Source: Lineus longissimus (lineage: Eukaryota; Nemertea; Pilidiophora; Heteronemertea; Lineidae). From it: a DNA stretch of 64,000 nt. This document shows, piece after piece, positions 1 to 12,878 of this stretch. Every line of letters begins with the position of its first letter. Position 1 is the stretch's first letter. The stretch is taken from the NCBI RefSeq assembly GCF_910592395.1, contig NC_088318.1:17794349-17858348 (forward strand), read 5' to 3'. The notes beneath the pieces were generated by a model. That model was given only the letters and a program-made list of their open reading frames with translations. It made no database searches and was not told the origin of the DNA. The translations under genes and the position numbers were made by a program.

Positions 1-3000
1 ATATTGACGCCATCGCATCGATATACTGCATGGGGACGACACACTCCAGTAGATACGGCCATAACACCTGACAACGAAATACAGGGCAATATGCATTGAG
101 AGGAGTTTTAAAGTGAATGGAAGGGAAGAACATGTCTGAAAACATCAAGTCTTTTCGAGGCAAATGAGTGATGCTTTTTTGGATACTGAACTTCCATGAC
201 GACTTTTAGTCAGCGCCGTAACCAGTAGAAAGTGGATATTCTCAGTGAACACCAGAGTTCCATATCAATCATCATACATTCATCGCATCACAAAAACACC
301 TTACCACTTCCATCCTCTCAACAGTAGTTGACACGAGCTGTAGCACATTTTGACACATCATCCTAAGCTCATCATTTGTCACATATTCTGGATCATTTGG
401 ACGCTTCGCCTGAAAGTGAAATGAAGTAGATTAGAGATTGACATAAAGAACTTCTTTTGATAACCGATTTTTAAAAATTTCCAGCTGAGATGATATTTAT
501 TTTCAATGTTTTGACATCCGAGTCAGGAGGTTTATGGGAAACCGCTTCATTGAGAGGTTGCTTTGGCAGCTACTCACCAACTGTTCTGGAGGCAGGGAAC
601 ACTGCTTGACGATAAACTCCACCATCAGCTGACCACCTTCAAGCTCCAAGTAACCATGGTCTCCCATCGCTATGACAACTTGAGCAAACTTCTTCTTTAC
701 CTAAAATAGAGATATTAGGTTACAATATCATCCCACAATGTATGCAGCTAAAAAACCCTTGAGAACCAAAATCAGAAGCACTATGTCTGTGTCCGCCCAA
801 TCCATACTGTTTGAATCAAGATCCTAATAAATACCCAAAACTCTAAATTATGCTGCACCTCTATGGATACAGGACAATATTATATGAAAATAACTCGAGC
901 TATCTGTATACAGACCTTATTGTTTGTTTCGCCCAACAACATCTTCAGGCCAGACAAGATGAGAGCCTGTTTGTTTTCCATGTGGGGACCTGAAATTTCA
1001 GACCAAAGCACAGATTGATATTTCACCAAAAATGTTGAATTATCAGTATGATTGATTGACCAGACTTAAGATTTGAAAATACGTATTGAAAAGAACCAGG
1101 AATTCAGGCCCTTCGAACTTTAACTATGATGCACCACAATATACCGTAAACACCCACCTGCAGAATTGATGATATGCCTCAGTACCAATAAGGCACCCAT
1201 CTTGATCTTGTCCTGTGTGTTCTCAAGCTTCTGTAAGAGGAATCCAACTATCCGATCAGAAAATGACCTCGCTGAAAAAGATGGAATTTATCATTAATAT
1301 CTTTCGAATCAAGAAATTCAGATACGAAAGGGTGGGGCTCAAAATTTCATCGTTTATTCCTAAGATTGAAGGGGTGGGTATTCTCACACCCCCTACTCCA
1401 ATGGGTAGGAGGAGGACTTAAGGAACTGATATCCTCTACAATGTTTGAAGAATTTATCAGTTTCGAGTGCTAAACAATAATTAGAATAACAAACATATAC
1501 TTACTGAGAACAGCAAAGCAGCGGAGAACTTCATTGTGGTTCTTGATTGACATGGCATTGTTATAATCGGGGGCCTGGCAAATCTGGAATAAATCGAGGT
1601 CAGTGAACATTACACCATCATGTTACAGTATTCTAGTGCCAAGACAGAAAGTCATAGATGAAAATGTTGCTAGCATCCAAAGATATTGCTGGGATACTTG
1701 GGAGAAGCAACTGTAGGGTGAAGTTTCTTACTCAAGGCAAAATGGAAACAGTTCTGTGGTGCTATTGGGAGTTGAACCCATGACTGTAAGTGATGATGTT
1801 ACCTGAGGGAAGAGGTGCTGCACAAGCATCTCTAGTTGTGGCTCGAGGATGGTACTCCCGTCTGCTGTAGCTGCTTCCATCACGCTGCAGAGACCCTGGG
1901 TGATGTGGAATGCTTCGTTATGTTTCTTGTACAAGCCAAGGATGCCAGGGATGAGTCGGGGGAGCTGCTCCTCCAGTTTGTCACGTGTCATGATATGCGT
2001 CATGATGCCTACTGCTTCAACAATGGCAAGGCGGAGCTAAAAATTGAATCGGTAACAATTTTTAATCCAGGCGCGGAAAGTTAGCAAGTTAAGTGAGCGC
2101 ACTAAAACTGAGAAAGGATAATTATTTACTTCAGGACTCTGAAAATAACCTGGCTGATTGACAGTTACCTTGGATTCCTTGGACTGTAGCCATACGTTGA
2201 AGAGCATATCATAAGCTGAATAAATCTCCGTAGAAAATGCATCTTTTGTCACAGTTGGATCTGGTGCTTTCTCCAAGTTGGCCACATAGTCCAGGATAGC
2301 CTCACAGGACTTTGACAGTGCTGGAAGTGAAAAGGATACTTTGAAATACCAAAGAAGGAGTGCACCTACTGTGCCACATGTACACTTAATCATTTCAGGA
2401 TAGCTGGAAGGTCGGATGCTCTTCCTCTGAGCCACTGCCCTTCCCTTCATTTCTTGTTTCTTTCAACTCCAAAACACCGTCATATCACCGCAAATATGAG
2501 CATCTCATGACCTTAAATCACGGGTTACATGATGCGACTGAGCGGCAAGGTACCTACCAGCTGAGAAGACCCACTTCAGGTTGTCATGTTTGCACATCCC
2601 CAACATAGGCAGCATCGTCCCGAGTATCACTCGTAAGAATGGCACGATCCCAAACACTGAAAATTATAGAATTCATGGTTAATTTCATGGCAATGCATAC
2701 AGGATCAGCAACACAGACCTACTCCAAAGAACAGGGTGCACACTAATCACTGAAATGGTTCAGATTGTGCTATAGTTGGCTTGGACATGTGTGCTGAATG
2801 CCACCCGACACACTAACCAAAGACCACGCTGCGATGGACAGCTGAAAATTGAGGCTGCCCTAAAGAGACTGGGACAGTAGAGAAGGTGATGAAGCGGCTC
2901 GGGGAACATCTACAGACCAAAGAGGGCGGACACTGATGATTGAAGCCTAATGTGCCCGAGGTATGAAGAGGACAAAGTAAGTCAGTACATAAATGTGATA

Positions 3001-4209
3001 ATGGCCTACCATTTGCAGTGGTAAGATTCCCAATTGTCTGCACAATGAAGAAATGAGGCAGAGCACCAGGCTGGAACTTTAACAACAATTCCTCCATGAC
3101 TTCATTACAGTAACGCTTCCCAATGGCAACCAAAACACCACTCGCTGCTGTCTGCCAGTCAGGAACAACCTCCTGCAAATAAATGAAAACATTTACAGAT
3201 GAAAAGAAAATCACAAAAGGAATCTTTCACTGGTATTAATCTTGCCTTTCCCCAATACAGCAAACCACACGAGAGTGTAGAGAGCTTGGACATAGCTTTT
3301 ATTTCATACTTGAACTGATACGTGATATTTCAATACATTTTCTTGCTTTTACCTTTGATTTGGTGAGTTCATCTGATGCTTGTTTGATTATATCAATAGC
3401 AAGAGGTTCACTGATGTTGTCAATGGATTCTTTAATGATTCTCTCCATAGCCGACAGGATGCAGACACGGTGTCCCTGGGGAAGCTGGAATTATGATTAG
3501 TATGTGTTACCATGTATTAAGGGGTTAAAGGGTCTAGGCCTCGTTATTCTAGTATAGTTATTCCTGCTAGGCCTATGGGGCTTTGTTATGTTAATCTTTC
3601 AGGGAATGTAGGCCTTTGGCACTACAGATCTATGCCATTTTCTCCGTCTGTCCCTGTGACAACATTTATAGTAATATTATGGTTTTCATTTACACAGGTG
3701 TTTGCGTGAATTATTGACATAGTACTTGCTGTGAAAGGCCAACCTATCGGCTACATATGCATCAAATCAAAATGACCTCAAAACTCAGACAATATTGATG
3801 ACACATCTCTGTCACAATAATGGAATACTCTCCAATGCCCTGACGACAGTAAGCGATGTACGCCGTAGTTCTGCTTGTAACCTGTTGAATACACCTTCTA
3901 CCCAGCAGAAATACATGTATTCAGTAATCAGTTGAACCTCACCATGGATCAAGACGTCCTGCAACCCTATCTCATTACCAATCAAGACGCTATGAATTGC
4001 TGAACATTCTCAACTGGGCTATGGGCATATTTACATTTGGAACTTAACAGTCCATGACATTACCTTTGCATGTTTCATCAGATATGCATGACAGGAGCTC
4101 AAGACCAATGGTGTCTGTTTCTTGCCAAGATCAAGTAGAGCAAGGCTGACAGCCTCACGGACGCTTGCATCCTTGTCATGTGCAGCATCTATGAGGGCGG
4201 TGGTCATAT
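1..4209 (-). CDS. MROH1: MROH1-like maestro HEAT-repeat protein, N-terminal part (12 coding exons, runs off the left edge)
   Basis: Twelve exons read in one frame with GT-AG borders: 4064-4209 (ATG at 4207), 3353-3475, 3010-3172, 2558-2656, 2169-2320, 1803-2036, 1505-1583, 1158-1271, 916-989, 578-700, 305-409 and 1-67. All junction phases agree and give about 492 residues. The product is alpha-helical HEAT-type sequence and matches the N-terminal third of MROH1 as I recall it: phrases such as VVPDWQTAASGVLVAIG, NEVMEELLLKFQPG, APDPTVTKDAFSTEI and RDKLEEQLPRLIPGIL. Vertebrate MROH1 is a long HEAT scaffold of roughly 1,600 residues reported at lysosomes, so about two thirds should lie left of the window. 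The exon carrying the ATG starts only two bases before it, so at least one noncoding 5' exon must lie to the right of 4209; I could not place it. Start and exon calls are firm; the cellular role is known only from the family. Confidence 0.93.
2758..3000 (+). mobile_element. Decayed LINE fragment (3' end of a reverse-transcriptase ORF) in an MROH1 intron
   Basis: Between two MROH1 exons, on the opposite strand, three-frame reading gives broken pieces resembling the C-terminal tail of endonuclease/reverse-transcriptase LINE proteins: a WLGHV-like piece, a TTLRW-like piece, a PKET piece and TVEKVMKRLG, spread over different frames with stops between. No catalytic region is present. It is an old, inactive 5'-truncated insertion. 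The exact clade is not determinable by eye. Confidence 0.5.
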
Positions 4210-5488
4210 CTGCAAGTGAAGATAAGAGAAATACTGAACAGAATGACACTCCAATTCAAGTGGAAACCTCCACAACAATATTTTTGGCCCGGTTCATGTG
4301 AATTTAGGCAGTCACTTAGTCATCTGTGTACCACAAGCTGTATTGTTTCAATCATCGCACATCTGTCACAATGGCAAGTTGCCACTGCTAGATTGAGCTG
4401 GTTATGGTGCCGGCATGGCATGGCAATGGTGCGTGACATTTGGCCTATGATATGGAAATGACTACCAAAGCAAACCAACGGTGAAAGGCTTTATTTTGAA
4501 AAACTGATTCTATCAGGGTGCTGGACACGTGGAATAAAGGCATATTGGAGAACCTAGGCACACATGCGAACAAACAGGTGATGGATGCTGACATGGCTGA
4601 AGTAAGTAAAGAGTACACGCCCCCTTTTCTAGTGTTCCTATCCTACAGGCTAGCCTACTAAGCTTCAAAAGAGCAAACGTTTTATACCATCCACCTGTCC
4701 TCCAGTCGAGTAAATCATTGGTTCATCAGCACCCGGCATGATCATTCAACATCGAGGCTCTTTGTGAAAGTTCTTTATTGTCAATTTCTCCTAAAATCAG
4801 GAAGTTCCAGAGCGATCTGGTGATGAGTTTATTATTGGTCATATGACAATCTCTTTGCGTTTTGTTTCATCTTTCATTTACACATCGAGTGATTTCGAGG
4901 GGCCCAGCTAAAATAGGGTGACGTCAGTGTACTGCAGTCACAGGTATTTGAGAATACGCTACTCTGACGCAGTGCCTAGAGTGTGTTGAGGCGGTCGAAT
5001 ATTGCATCTGTTTCATAGAATAGAATTTGAAACAAAAATTGCTAATTAGGGCGAGGAAGTAAATTTTCAACTAGAAATATATCATGACTTCTGGCATTTT
5101 TTGCCACAAATCCCTGTGGTATTTTCTGCGTCGGTATCCGGTCGTTTCGCTTCCTGACCATTTCGCCCCCAGTCGTTTCGCTCCATGGGACTTTTTGTTG
5201 GGGATTGAGAAAGTACCCCGGAACAATAAATTCATAGATAAACTCCACATGAACAAATATATTAGCCATATTAGCCATATGCTCAGTGTTTACATTGCAG
5301 TATCATGAAGCTACTAGCCAATCAGATTCAAAGGTTGGAAATTCAACCTAACAGTGACACATAAAAACGCTCTAATCTCATTACAGAGATTAAAAGCGAT
5401 TTTCATTCTTCGGCTTCCTGTGATATTCATCAGTTCAATTAGCTATAGCCGGTATATATCGAGCATGGTTCACCAGCAGTTTAATGTG
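4210..5488. other. Upstream region of MROH1; no coding exon seen
   Basis: This stretch should contain the MROH1 promoter and noncoding first exon on the minus strand. The only recognisable element is a palindromic CRE-type site TGACGTCA at 4919-4926. Short open frames here have no family resemblance and no matching splice signals. Confidence 0.3.
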
Positions 5489-6089
5489 CTCATGACGTGA
5501 CGAGAGCAAATCTCACGGGTGGGGCGGAAATTCAACATATTGCTGACATCATCGGCGCCAACAACTATTTCTTTTGACCCTGCCAGTGCCTTTTAAAACC
5601 ATTGATTGACTCTGACTCTGACCCTGCTGACCTCGATGTTTAAAAACTTTTTAAAAAAGGTCATTCAAACTTTAAATCAACTGCAATGATAATCTTTTAT
5701 ATCACTGAGGTACATAAATACGATATGTTGAGAAAAATATGTACAATTATCGAAATATACGATTACTTGGAACTATTTCGGACAATCACTTTGCCACCTG
5801 CGCGACCTTGCCACAATTGCGGCGCGCTCGTTTGCATACCGCATAGAGGCGAATAAAATCTCCATTGCAGCATGAAAGCCTCGACGGTTCAGCGCTAAGA
5901 GTGTTTGACTGTGAATCGGCCGGTCACGGGTTCGACTCCCGGTGAATCTGCCGCATTTTTTTCTTTTTTTCTTCTGCCTTATCTTGTTATCTTATCATCC
6001 ATGTACAGATGTCAACATTTTCATTACTATCATTATCATACCCAGCACCCAAACTTTTCAAATTGCAGCACATGGTGGTACTACACAGT
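5489..6089 (+). repeat. 600-bp interspersed repeat with tRNA-like segment, copy 1
   Basis: This block is nearly identical to 12,879-13,481 from its first bases (CTCATGACGTGACGAGAGC) to its last (GGTGGTACTACACAGT). Near the middle, 5885-5953, it carries a tRNA-like stretch with an anticodon-arm-like TTTGACTGTGAATC and a good pol III B box, GGGTTCGACTCC, followed by a T-rich run. This fits a tRNA-derived SINE or a larger non-autonomous element that captured one. The acceptor stem is not intact, so it is not a functional tRNA. No terminal inverted repeats or target-site duplications were found. Confidence 0.75.
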
Positions 6090-6699
6090 CAAAGGGTATC
6101 CTGAGCTTCAGGCTTTTTATACTCCTTCGTCATATCGAGAGGCAGAGGCTATTGAAAACCACTGGTACCTAGATGTTTAAAGGGGTACGCCGGTCGTTGA
6201 CGTATATTTACTGTTTGTACGGCATTGGCGTGCGTCTTTTTCATTGAAACGACCTCGCCCGACCGGCACCGGCACATGTCGTCGATTTGACAAGCCATAA
6301 CTCTCAGCTAAACAGGCGGAGCAGCATAAGCTATCAATTCATCTGAGCGCACCCAACGTACGCGAAAACGGACCACTTTTAATCGCTCGGTGCGCAAACT
6401 TGAACTTGAATTAAAACAAATTTGCCATGTGTGCAATACTACTGGCTATAAATTTCAACAATCATGTTACGTCACGTAGACTCGTTTAAAAATACCACAA
6501 AAGCCAAGTTTCCCCGAAGTTATGTCACTTGTTGTCCGACTCCTGTTCATCCGACCGTGACCTCAGTATTTGACCAATCAGCTTATCGTGAGCATTTTCG
6601 TGTATACCGGGTCAATGAATTTGATTGAAAATCACAACTTGAATAGATGAGTGGTTTGGTAACCTCTCTGACGTAACGTACTCAATACGGGGCGTTGAA

Positions 6700-8771
6700 T
6701 TTGGCTGTGCTCCCTGTATGATAGACCGGCTTTGGGAACACAAGCGTTCAGTTGTGTCGACGCCAAGTCGAAGCACTCGTTCAACATTGGTGAGTTCAGC
6801 CTGATTTCTCCACAACTTTTTCTCCCCAAATTTTGCGACTGTTGTCTGATACAATGTATAATCTTATCTTATCTTTTCATTTTCATTTCTTGCAGACGCC
6901 AGATACGTTTTCCTGTCTAGCACACCCAATGCTGCCCAACCGGTTTATCACAAGGTACGACGTGAACACCACCATGGTGAGTTATTTTTCTCTATCGAAA
7001 CTTCCTTCATCACACATACATGTATTCTTTTGAAACTACTCATCTCTGCAGCAGTGGCGGATCCAGAAATTTGGGAAAGAAGCGGGGGGGGGGCGCTGCC
7101 CCACCAATGAGAACTCATGATAGAGCCGAAGGTGCAATCCTGAAAATGAGGGGGAGGGTTCTTGAGTAGAGGTGCCCTAAAATGAGGGATGACTCATGCG
7201 GCACCCCTAAATCCGCCACTGCTGTTCTGAATATTTCCACACTCGGCTCAGCTGACCTTTGAAAGGAGGACACTGTAAGCCCATACCCTATCTATGGTAC
7301 TTTATCGTTCTGGCAGCACGATCGGTCATGTCTGCCATGTTTTATGACGTCACACGCCATGTGCTTGGCGCAATGTGTCACGTGCTCATAACACATTCGA
7401 TCTCTGAACCAATCAGCCCTTGATACTGTGACATTTGATATGTATGATGAGGACCTTGATCGGATCAGAAAGATAAGGCATACAATCGAAGTAGTTTAGA
7501 GACATTACATGAAGACATGGCAGAAATTACCAATCGTCTCGGTGATCACTAAATCCTAAAGGCTAGAGGGAGGTCACTCCGGGTGGCAACTTCTAGCTCA
7601 TCGATTACTTCAGAACTGAAGTAAAATGGCTTCCAGTAGAACCGTGACTTCTCAGTCCAAACAGGAAAATTGAAACACATCATTGAACTGCAATAAACAG
7701 TGCACAAAAACTGGGTGTAAAACCTTAGGCCTGCCTGAATTTCACAGGTCATGTCCAAAACTTCCTCGCACACTGGCGAAAATCGTTATTTGAGATAAGT
7801 GGCGGCGCATGGTGATAAGCAGAGGTATCATCCTCCTGGCCAGGGAAATCCCACGCCCAGGTTGTCCCTTTAAAGCTGACATGCATGCATGAAAACCCTA
7901 ACGGCAAAATTAGAAAAGACGGAAAGGATGACGTGACGAGGGTTCCGAGTTCGAACCCGCTCGAGGAATATTTTTTAATTTTTTTTCTTTCTCTGTGACC
8001 TGTCTCGTCAATGAACTTGTGTTTGTGCAGTCAAGTGAGACCTGTCGATGGGTGTCTATCATGTTTCAAGTGCAGTTTGTCTTTGGGTGGTCGGGCGTTT
8101 GTGTTTTCTATCTTTGTCGTTTGGGTTTTTATGCATGCATGTCAGCTTTAAGTATGTTTTCGCGTGGTCACGAAGATGATAAATGTGAATAATGACACCA
8201 ATCATTGGCCCTGCGGTCACGTGGTGTATTTCAAAGATATCCTTGTGGCGTCGGTAGGAAGCTGCTGAAAGCCGCAGCAAACCAGCAGCAAACAAAAGAC
8301 TTTATAGGCTACTTAAAATCTCTTTCGGGAGCAGTAATAATCTCGTCACCATTGAGTTTTACCTATAGCTCCTATACAAGTACATGTATAAAGATGGTGT
8401 GCGAAGATAAATTTCGGCCATTTTGTTACCATTTTAATATCTAGCTGTATGCGCCTGCTCAATCGCTCGCCCGCCCGCCCTTTTCAGAGAGAGACAGTTA
8501 GCCCATCTATCACTTCGATCTATCTACCGTAGCTGTCATGGCCAATTCTTTTTTCTTTCAGAAGCCCCGACGTCCTTTGAGCTTTCAAGAAATGGTTGGG
8601 TTTGGTCAAGGGACTGGTATTGGATCTGATATATTATCATTGTTGTCACACCTTTTCCCTAAATATGAGGTCTTGAAAATGCTTGGTATTGCTCCTTGTG
8701 AGGTGTTACCCAACGTTGATGACGCCTGTCTGTATGAGTGGTACATACTTGACACCTATGGCGAAGGATGA
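6700..8771 (+). CDS. Possible small two-coding-exon gene (70-residue hypothetical protein)
   Basis: Splice signals suggest exon 1 ending at 6789 (ATTG|GTGAGT), exon 2 at 6896-6976 (after a TTTCTTGCAG acceptor) ending in ACCACCATG|GTGAGT, and exon 3 from 8562 (after TTTTTCTTTCAG) to a stop at 8769-8771. The only ATG in frame would be the last three bases of exon 2, in good Kozak context, with coding continuing in phase 0 in exon 3. The protein would be 70 residues, starting MKPRRPLSFQEMVGFG and ending YILDTYGEG, with a hydrophobic-rich middle and no domain I recognise. The 5' boundary of exon 1 is a guess. It could instead be a noncoding RNA or the 5' part of a longer gene, and no clear polyadenylation signal was found near the stop. 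Confidence 0.4.
7049..7224. mobile_element. hAT-like short inverted-repeat element (MITE)
   Basis: The block begins CAGCAGTGGCGGATCCAG and ends ATCCGCCACTGCTG, an inverted terminal repeat of about 14 bp of the CAGTGGCGGAT type typical of hAT-family elements. It is about 176 bp long, purine-rich inside, with no coding capacity. I could not find a clean 8-bp target-site duplication. It lies in the first intron after the ATG-bearing exon of the small candidate gene. Confidence 0.6.
7915..7995 (+). repeat. tRNA-like B-box segment with T-rich tail
   Basis: The stretch contains GACGTGACGAGGGTTCCGAG followed by a B box GAGTTCGAACCC and a long T-rich run. The GACGTGACGAG part resembles the start of the 600-bp repeat at 5489. 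It is probably a fragment of a tRNA-derived SINE. Confidence 0.35.
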
Positions 8772-8779
8772 GCCAGTTA

Positions 8780-9630
8780 TTTTCGAGTTTGTACTTTGGG
8801 TGCATCTCGTTCCTCGGGTTGCATTGCGCCCGCGACCCCATAGGAGTTCCTGGTCTTGTCTCTTCGCCCCCAACCCCGATAAACTCTATGTACCGTGAAC
8901 GAATGCTCATCAGGTCGACAGTTATTTGACGACGTAAATCCATCCATATTAACTGGCGCTGCGGCTGCGCTCAATAGACTCCGTTGGGGAGTCTGAGCCT
9001 GATAGGGTGTACCAGTCCAGCCGGTTATGTACGGTTGGTATACTCTATGATATGGATCTCCAGCCACCTGTCAGCTAGGGGCAGACCCCAGTGTCTCAAC
9101 CCTGGGTCTCAGAGGCGGTAACTTCTAGTCAGGCAGCGCGCTATGTCTGGTTAGGCGACATGGGTTACCAGGGCATCCACAGCCAAAATGGTTTGCACAT
9201 GGAGGTCATCGCGATCGACTTGTGAGGGGGAAGAAGTGATGTCCATGGCGGTTTCAAATTGATCTGACGACCCCCGCGTCTTCTGGACAGGGAGGGGTTC
9301 ATGTGGCCAAATCCTGTCAGCTAAATCCTATCGTTAGCATCGTTCGCGTTACATGGAAACCAAGGGCATGGAACCCTTTTTTGTCTTGGTTTAATTTCTC
9401 TGAGGATTTCAATGATGATATATATATCTAGATCCACAGGTATAGTCGGTACATGTGGCGACTCGCCACATGAACATTTTAAAAGTTTTTTTCGAGCATT
9501 GTTAAAAGTTATGAGAATAAATTTCTTCTTTGGACGTGTTTTTTTTTACCAGAATGACAATCAAAAAGTTTGTCACTGGAGAATTTCCCCATCCCCCACC
9601 CCAGCCCTAGAATGATATACAGACTAAATA
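8780..9630. other. Intergenic stretch, no gene recognised
   Basis: No open frame here has family resemblance or supported splice sites. The part 8935-9330 has a different, more GC-rich texture than its surroundings and could be an old retroelement fragment, but no protein similarity was readable. Confidence 0.3.
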
Positions 9631-9632
9631 GT

Positions 9633-9904
9633 ATCTTTGGACTGTACTGGTAATATAGGTCAGTCACGAAAAATAAAATATATATTGGACTGTACTGGTA
9701 ATATAGGTCAGTCACGAAAAATGAAATATATATTGGACTGTACTGGTAATATAGGTCGGTCACGAAGAATAGAATGATATTGGACTGTACTGGTAATAGA
9801 GGTCAGTCAAAAAAAAGAAATATATATTGGACTGTACTGGTAATAGAGGTCAGTCACGAAAAATATATTGGACTGTACTGGTAATAGAGGTCAGTCACGA
9901 AAAT
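9633..9904. repeat. Minisatellite, six units of about 47 bp
   Basis: The core TTGGACTGTACTGGTAATA recurs with starts near 9637, 9685, 9733, 9780, 9827 and 9868, so spacing is 48, 48, 47, 47 and 41 bp. Each unit continues into AGGTCAGTCACGAAAAAT and an A/T-rich linker of variable length. The linker changes account for the spacing differences. Confidence 0.95.
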
Positions 9905-12878
9905 ATCTGAAAGTCTGTGCCCCATTGTTGACGAATATAATATCGTGAGGACTTTATCAATAGTCACGGTCCCTGGCCCCTCCCACATAAAAATCATTAG
10001 CAAGGTCACTGCAGGCAATAGCTTCAGCATTGTTATTGTATAAACATGTCTTAAACATTATAAACGGCCCTATTTGTGGGGTTACATTGGGTTCTTGCTG
10101 GGAGTAATGATGTCCATGTCCGATTCTGCGTTTTGTGGACTTGTAAATCAGTCCAGCAGTGACATTGCGTTTTGTGGACATGTAAGTCTGTCCCGCAGTA
10201 CCAAGTTTCACCCCAGCAATTACCAATAAGACCTGCACGTGACCTTAAAGTGAATGGCTATGCAAGTGTGGTCGAGACAAAACGCGATGTATGCATTGGA
10301 AGAAGGAAATCTGCGAAGAGTAGCTGGAACTGTCTGTCCAGCTCTCGTTTATGAAACGATGGGCGATTTGAAAGACGTCTCCTGAACAGATCGCCCATTG
10401 TTCACTGAAGCAGCATTCGAATTGTCTCTAATTTTTTCAGGTGGATTGTTCCATTTCGTGTGGTTTCGCTGTCCCGTCCCAAGAATCGAGCCAACGCGAC
10501 CGAGGCCACTTCCGAGAGATAAATATTCAAGATGCCAGATTTGTGGAACACAATTGAGGTAAATGAGATAAAATTCAATAAGCTGGCTACAGTTGATGAA
10601 ATGAGGCTTTAGGTCCGTCATCATGTGACTGATATTGGGACAATCCCGAGGCAGGTTGACAACCATTGCCTGACAATTCAATTTAATTGATTCATCTTAT
10701 TCGTGTCAATGAGGCTGTCACAGACATAAACATGTGTATAGACATATCACTGATATGCTGAAATAGAAGATTCAATTTCTTAAATTGTATATTTCAATGT
10801 TTCTTGGTATCTAAATCTTCCCTTTCTATTCCAGGCCAGTAGTCAAGAGCCATGATCAGGGAACAGCAGTTCCCAACTGAATTGACCCTTTTCTTGTTGT
10901 AATTCATGATGTTGGCTCAGAATGGGTTGACACTCACCTGTTTTCGACCCTGAAAATTAAACATCGAACATTGTTACTCTTTGTTAAAAGTGAACCTTGC
11001 CAAATATGTGCTTATTCCTGAAACCAATAGCACTTCATGTATGTACTCGCTGATCCATATTTTGCCATTTCTTGTTCCGTTTTCAATGTGGCAATCCATT
11101 TACCGTATCTAAGCTATTTCACAGCACAAGAAGTGCAACATTTCAGCAATGGAGCTATTTCTTGATCACAGCAAAAATGTGTTTCTACATTGTTTTACTG
11201 AAATGATGCATGGATGAGCCTTATTGACATATTTGTTTTCAAGAGGAATTGGTTGTAGGTTTTCTTTCTTTTTTTCTTAAGGCAGGCCTAATTTATTAGA
11301 AGGCCTATATTTTGGGTAGGATATTATTTATACTATAGGCCCATATCAGTTTTGAGATCAATTTCCTCTTGAAGACAATAAACGTCAATCGAGTCTCTGC
11401 ACCATTCTGATTGGGCGGTTTTGGGCTAAAATACAGTACAAGAGAATGCTCCATTGGTGTTAACAGAGTATGTCATTGTTTTGGTCAGCAAGCAGGTCTT
11501 GCCACCTTGAAAGCGGTCACGGTTACTTACGAGTTGTACATTGTTCAATTGTTATTATGCTATTGTCATTTGCCTTTGCCCCCCCCCCCCATCCTTATCG
11601 ACACTCACAGTGCACCACCCTCCATCCCATGCCCCGCATGCGCACTGACCCAATATCTGATCCCTTGACACGCTTGCTAAAGCGGCTCAAGCGGCGTCAG
11701 CAGTATCAACGTTTGCATTATTCATATGTATGTACTTGCCAAATAAATGTTGTCATATCATAACCTTTGTCTCTTGTCCTTCGGTCAATGAGTGTGCGGA
11801 TCGCTCCCAACAAGTTCGATTAACACACAACACTATCTTCACGTGCAACAACAATTTACGGTCAGCCTTTTCTGATTCCGCATGCCGGCCACTAATTCTA
11901 AGTTTTGTAGTATACTTGCCCAATAAAAGTTGCCATATCATCAGGCGTTCTTCTGTCTCTCAGCGTGGGGGACACTCTCGAAAAGTTAGATTTATGCACT
12001 TACCAAACGACACCAAATGCACCTTCCTCACCAAAATACCTCACGCCTGCGGACAGGTACGAAATAGCCCAGAGTCTGTACCGTAACTTAATTTGCATCC
12101 CGTTTCAACCCCGAATGAGATAGCCAACTTGTATGTAAGCAGTTGACGATCGAGAAGAAGAGACAGTTTTTCCAAGCCTTGCGGAGGCCAGCGTCTATGT
12201 ATGACGACAGTTCTGAAGAGCTCTGCCTGGTTTCCTATATCTGTATAGTCATCATGGTATCAATGATTGAGCCGATTTACGAATATCGCGTAACTGAACT
12301 TAAGCAGGATTTCATGACACCACAGACCATCTTTCATACATCTTCGCTCGTGAGGGCTTGCGAAATCTGCCTAGATACAATTTTTTTTACTGATAAAGTC
12401 CCATTTCTCCACTGCTCACGGAAAATAACTGGCGCTCAATGTGTGTATCTATGTGTCCCTGGAGTTCGAAGGATGTGACATTACAGCGTCCGATTTAGTC
12501 TCGTAAAGAGACGCGAATTATTCCAGGACATTCAAACTTGTGTTGTATCCTATCCTTACGATGTATGGTTATCCCTACAGAGGTGCTAAAAGCCCCGTCT
12601 CTTTAGTATTGGATGAGGCATCCTGCAGACAGTCCGCTGTACGCTCTTGAGAGAGACACTGACACCCCATCTCTGCCCAGAGTAACCCGTGCTTAGAGTA
12701 ACTGGTAAACCGCAATCGTCACTTGAAGACGAAGCATTTGCTGGTGTTTATTCATATCATCTCCTCAAACGCTACTCGAGTGCCTGATACGAGACAACTA
12801 ACTGAGCTATAACTAACCTGAAGTGCTATTTAGGGCACATGAGCCGGCTGTGTCCCTTTAGTTCGAAGGATGTGACAC
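9905..12878. other. Intergenic stretch with minor repeats
   Basis: No gene is supported. An imperfect direct repeat of about 35 bp (ACTTGCCAAATAAATGTTGT at 11,731 and ACTTGCCCAATAAAAGTTGC at 11,912) is spaced about 181 bp. A second pair, ending AGTTCGAAGGATGTGACA, occurs at about 12,452-12,481 and 12,850-12,877. A polyadenylation-like AATAAA at 11,377 follows a possible acceptor near 10,835, but no open frame accompanies it. Confidence 0.4.

Noticed and set aside
5885-5955. Functional tRNA-His gene (GTG in the anticodon position)
   Set aside because: The acceptor stem is missing, and the same stretch is repeated at 13,265-13,340 inside a 600-bp repeat, so it is a repeat-borne relic.
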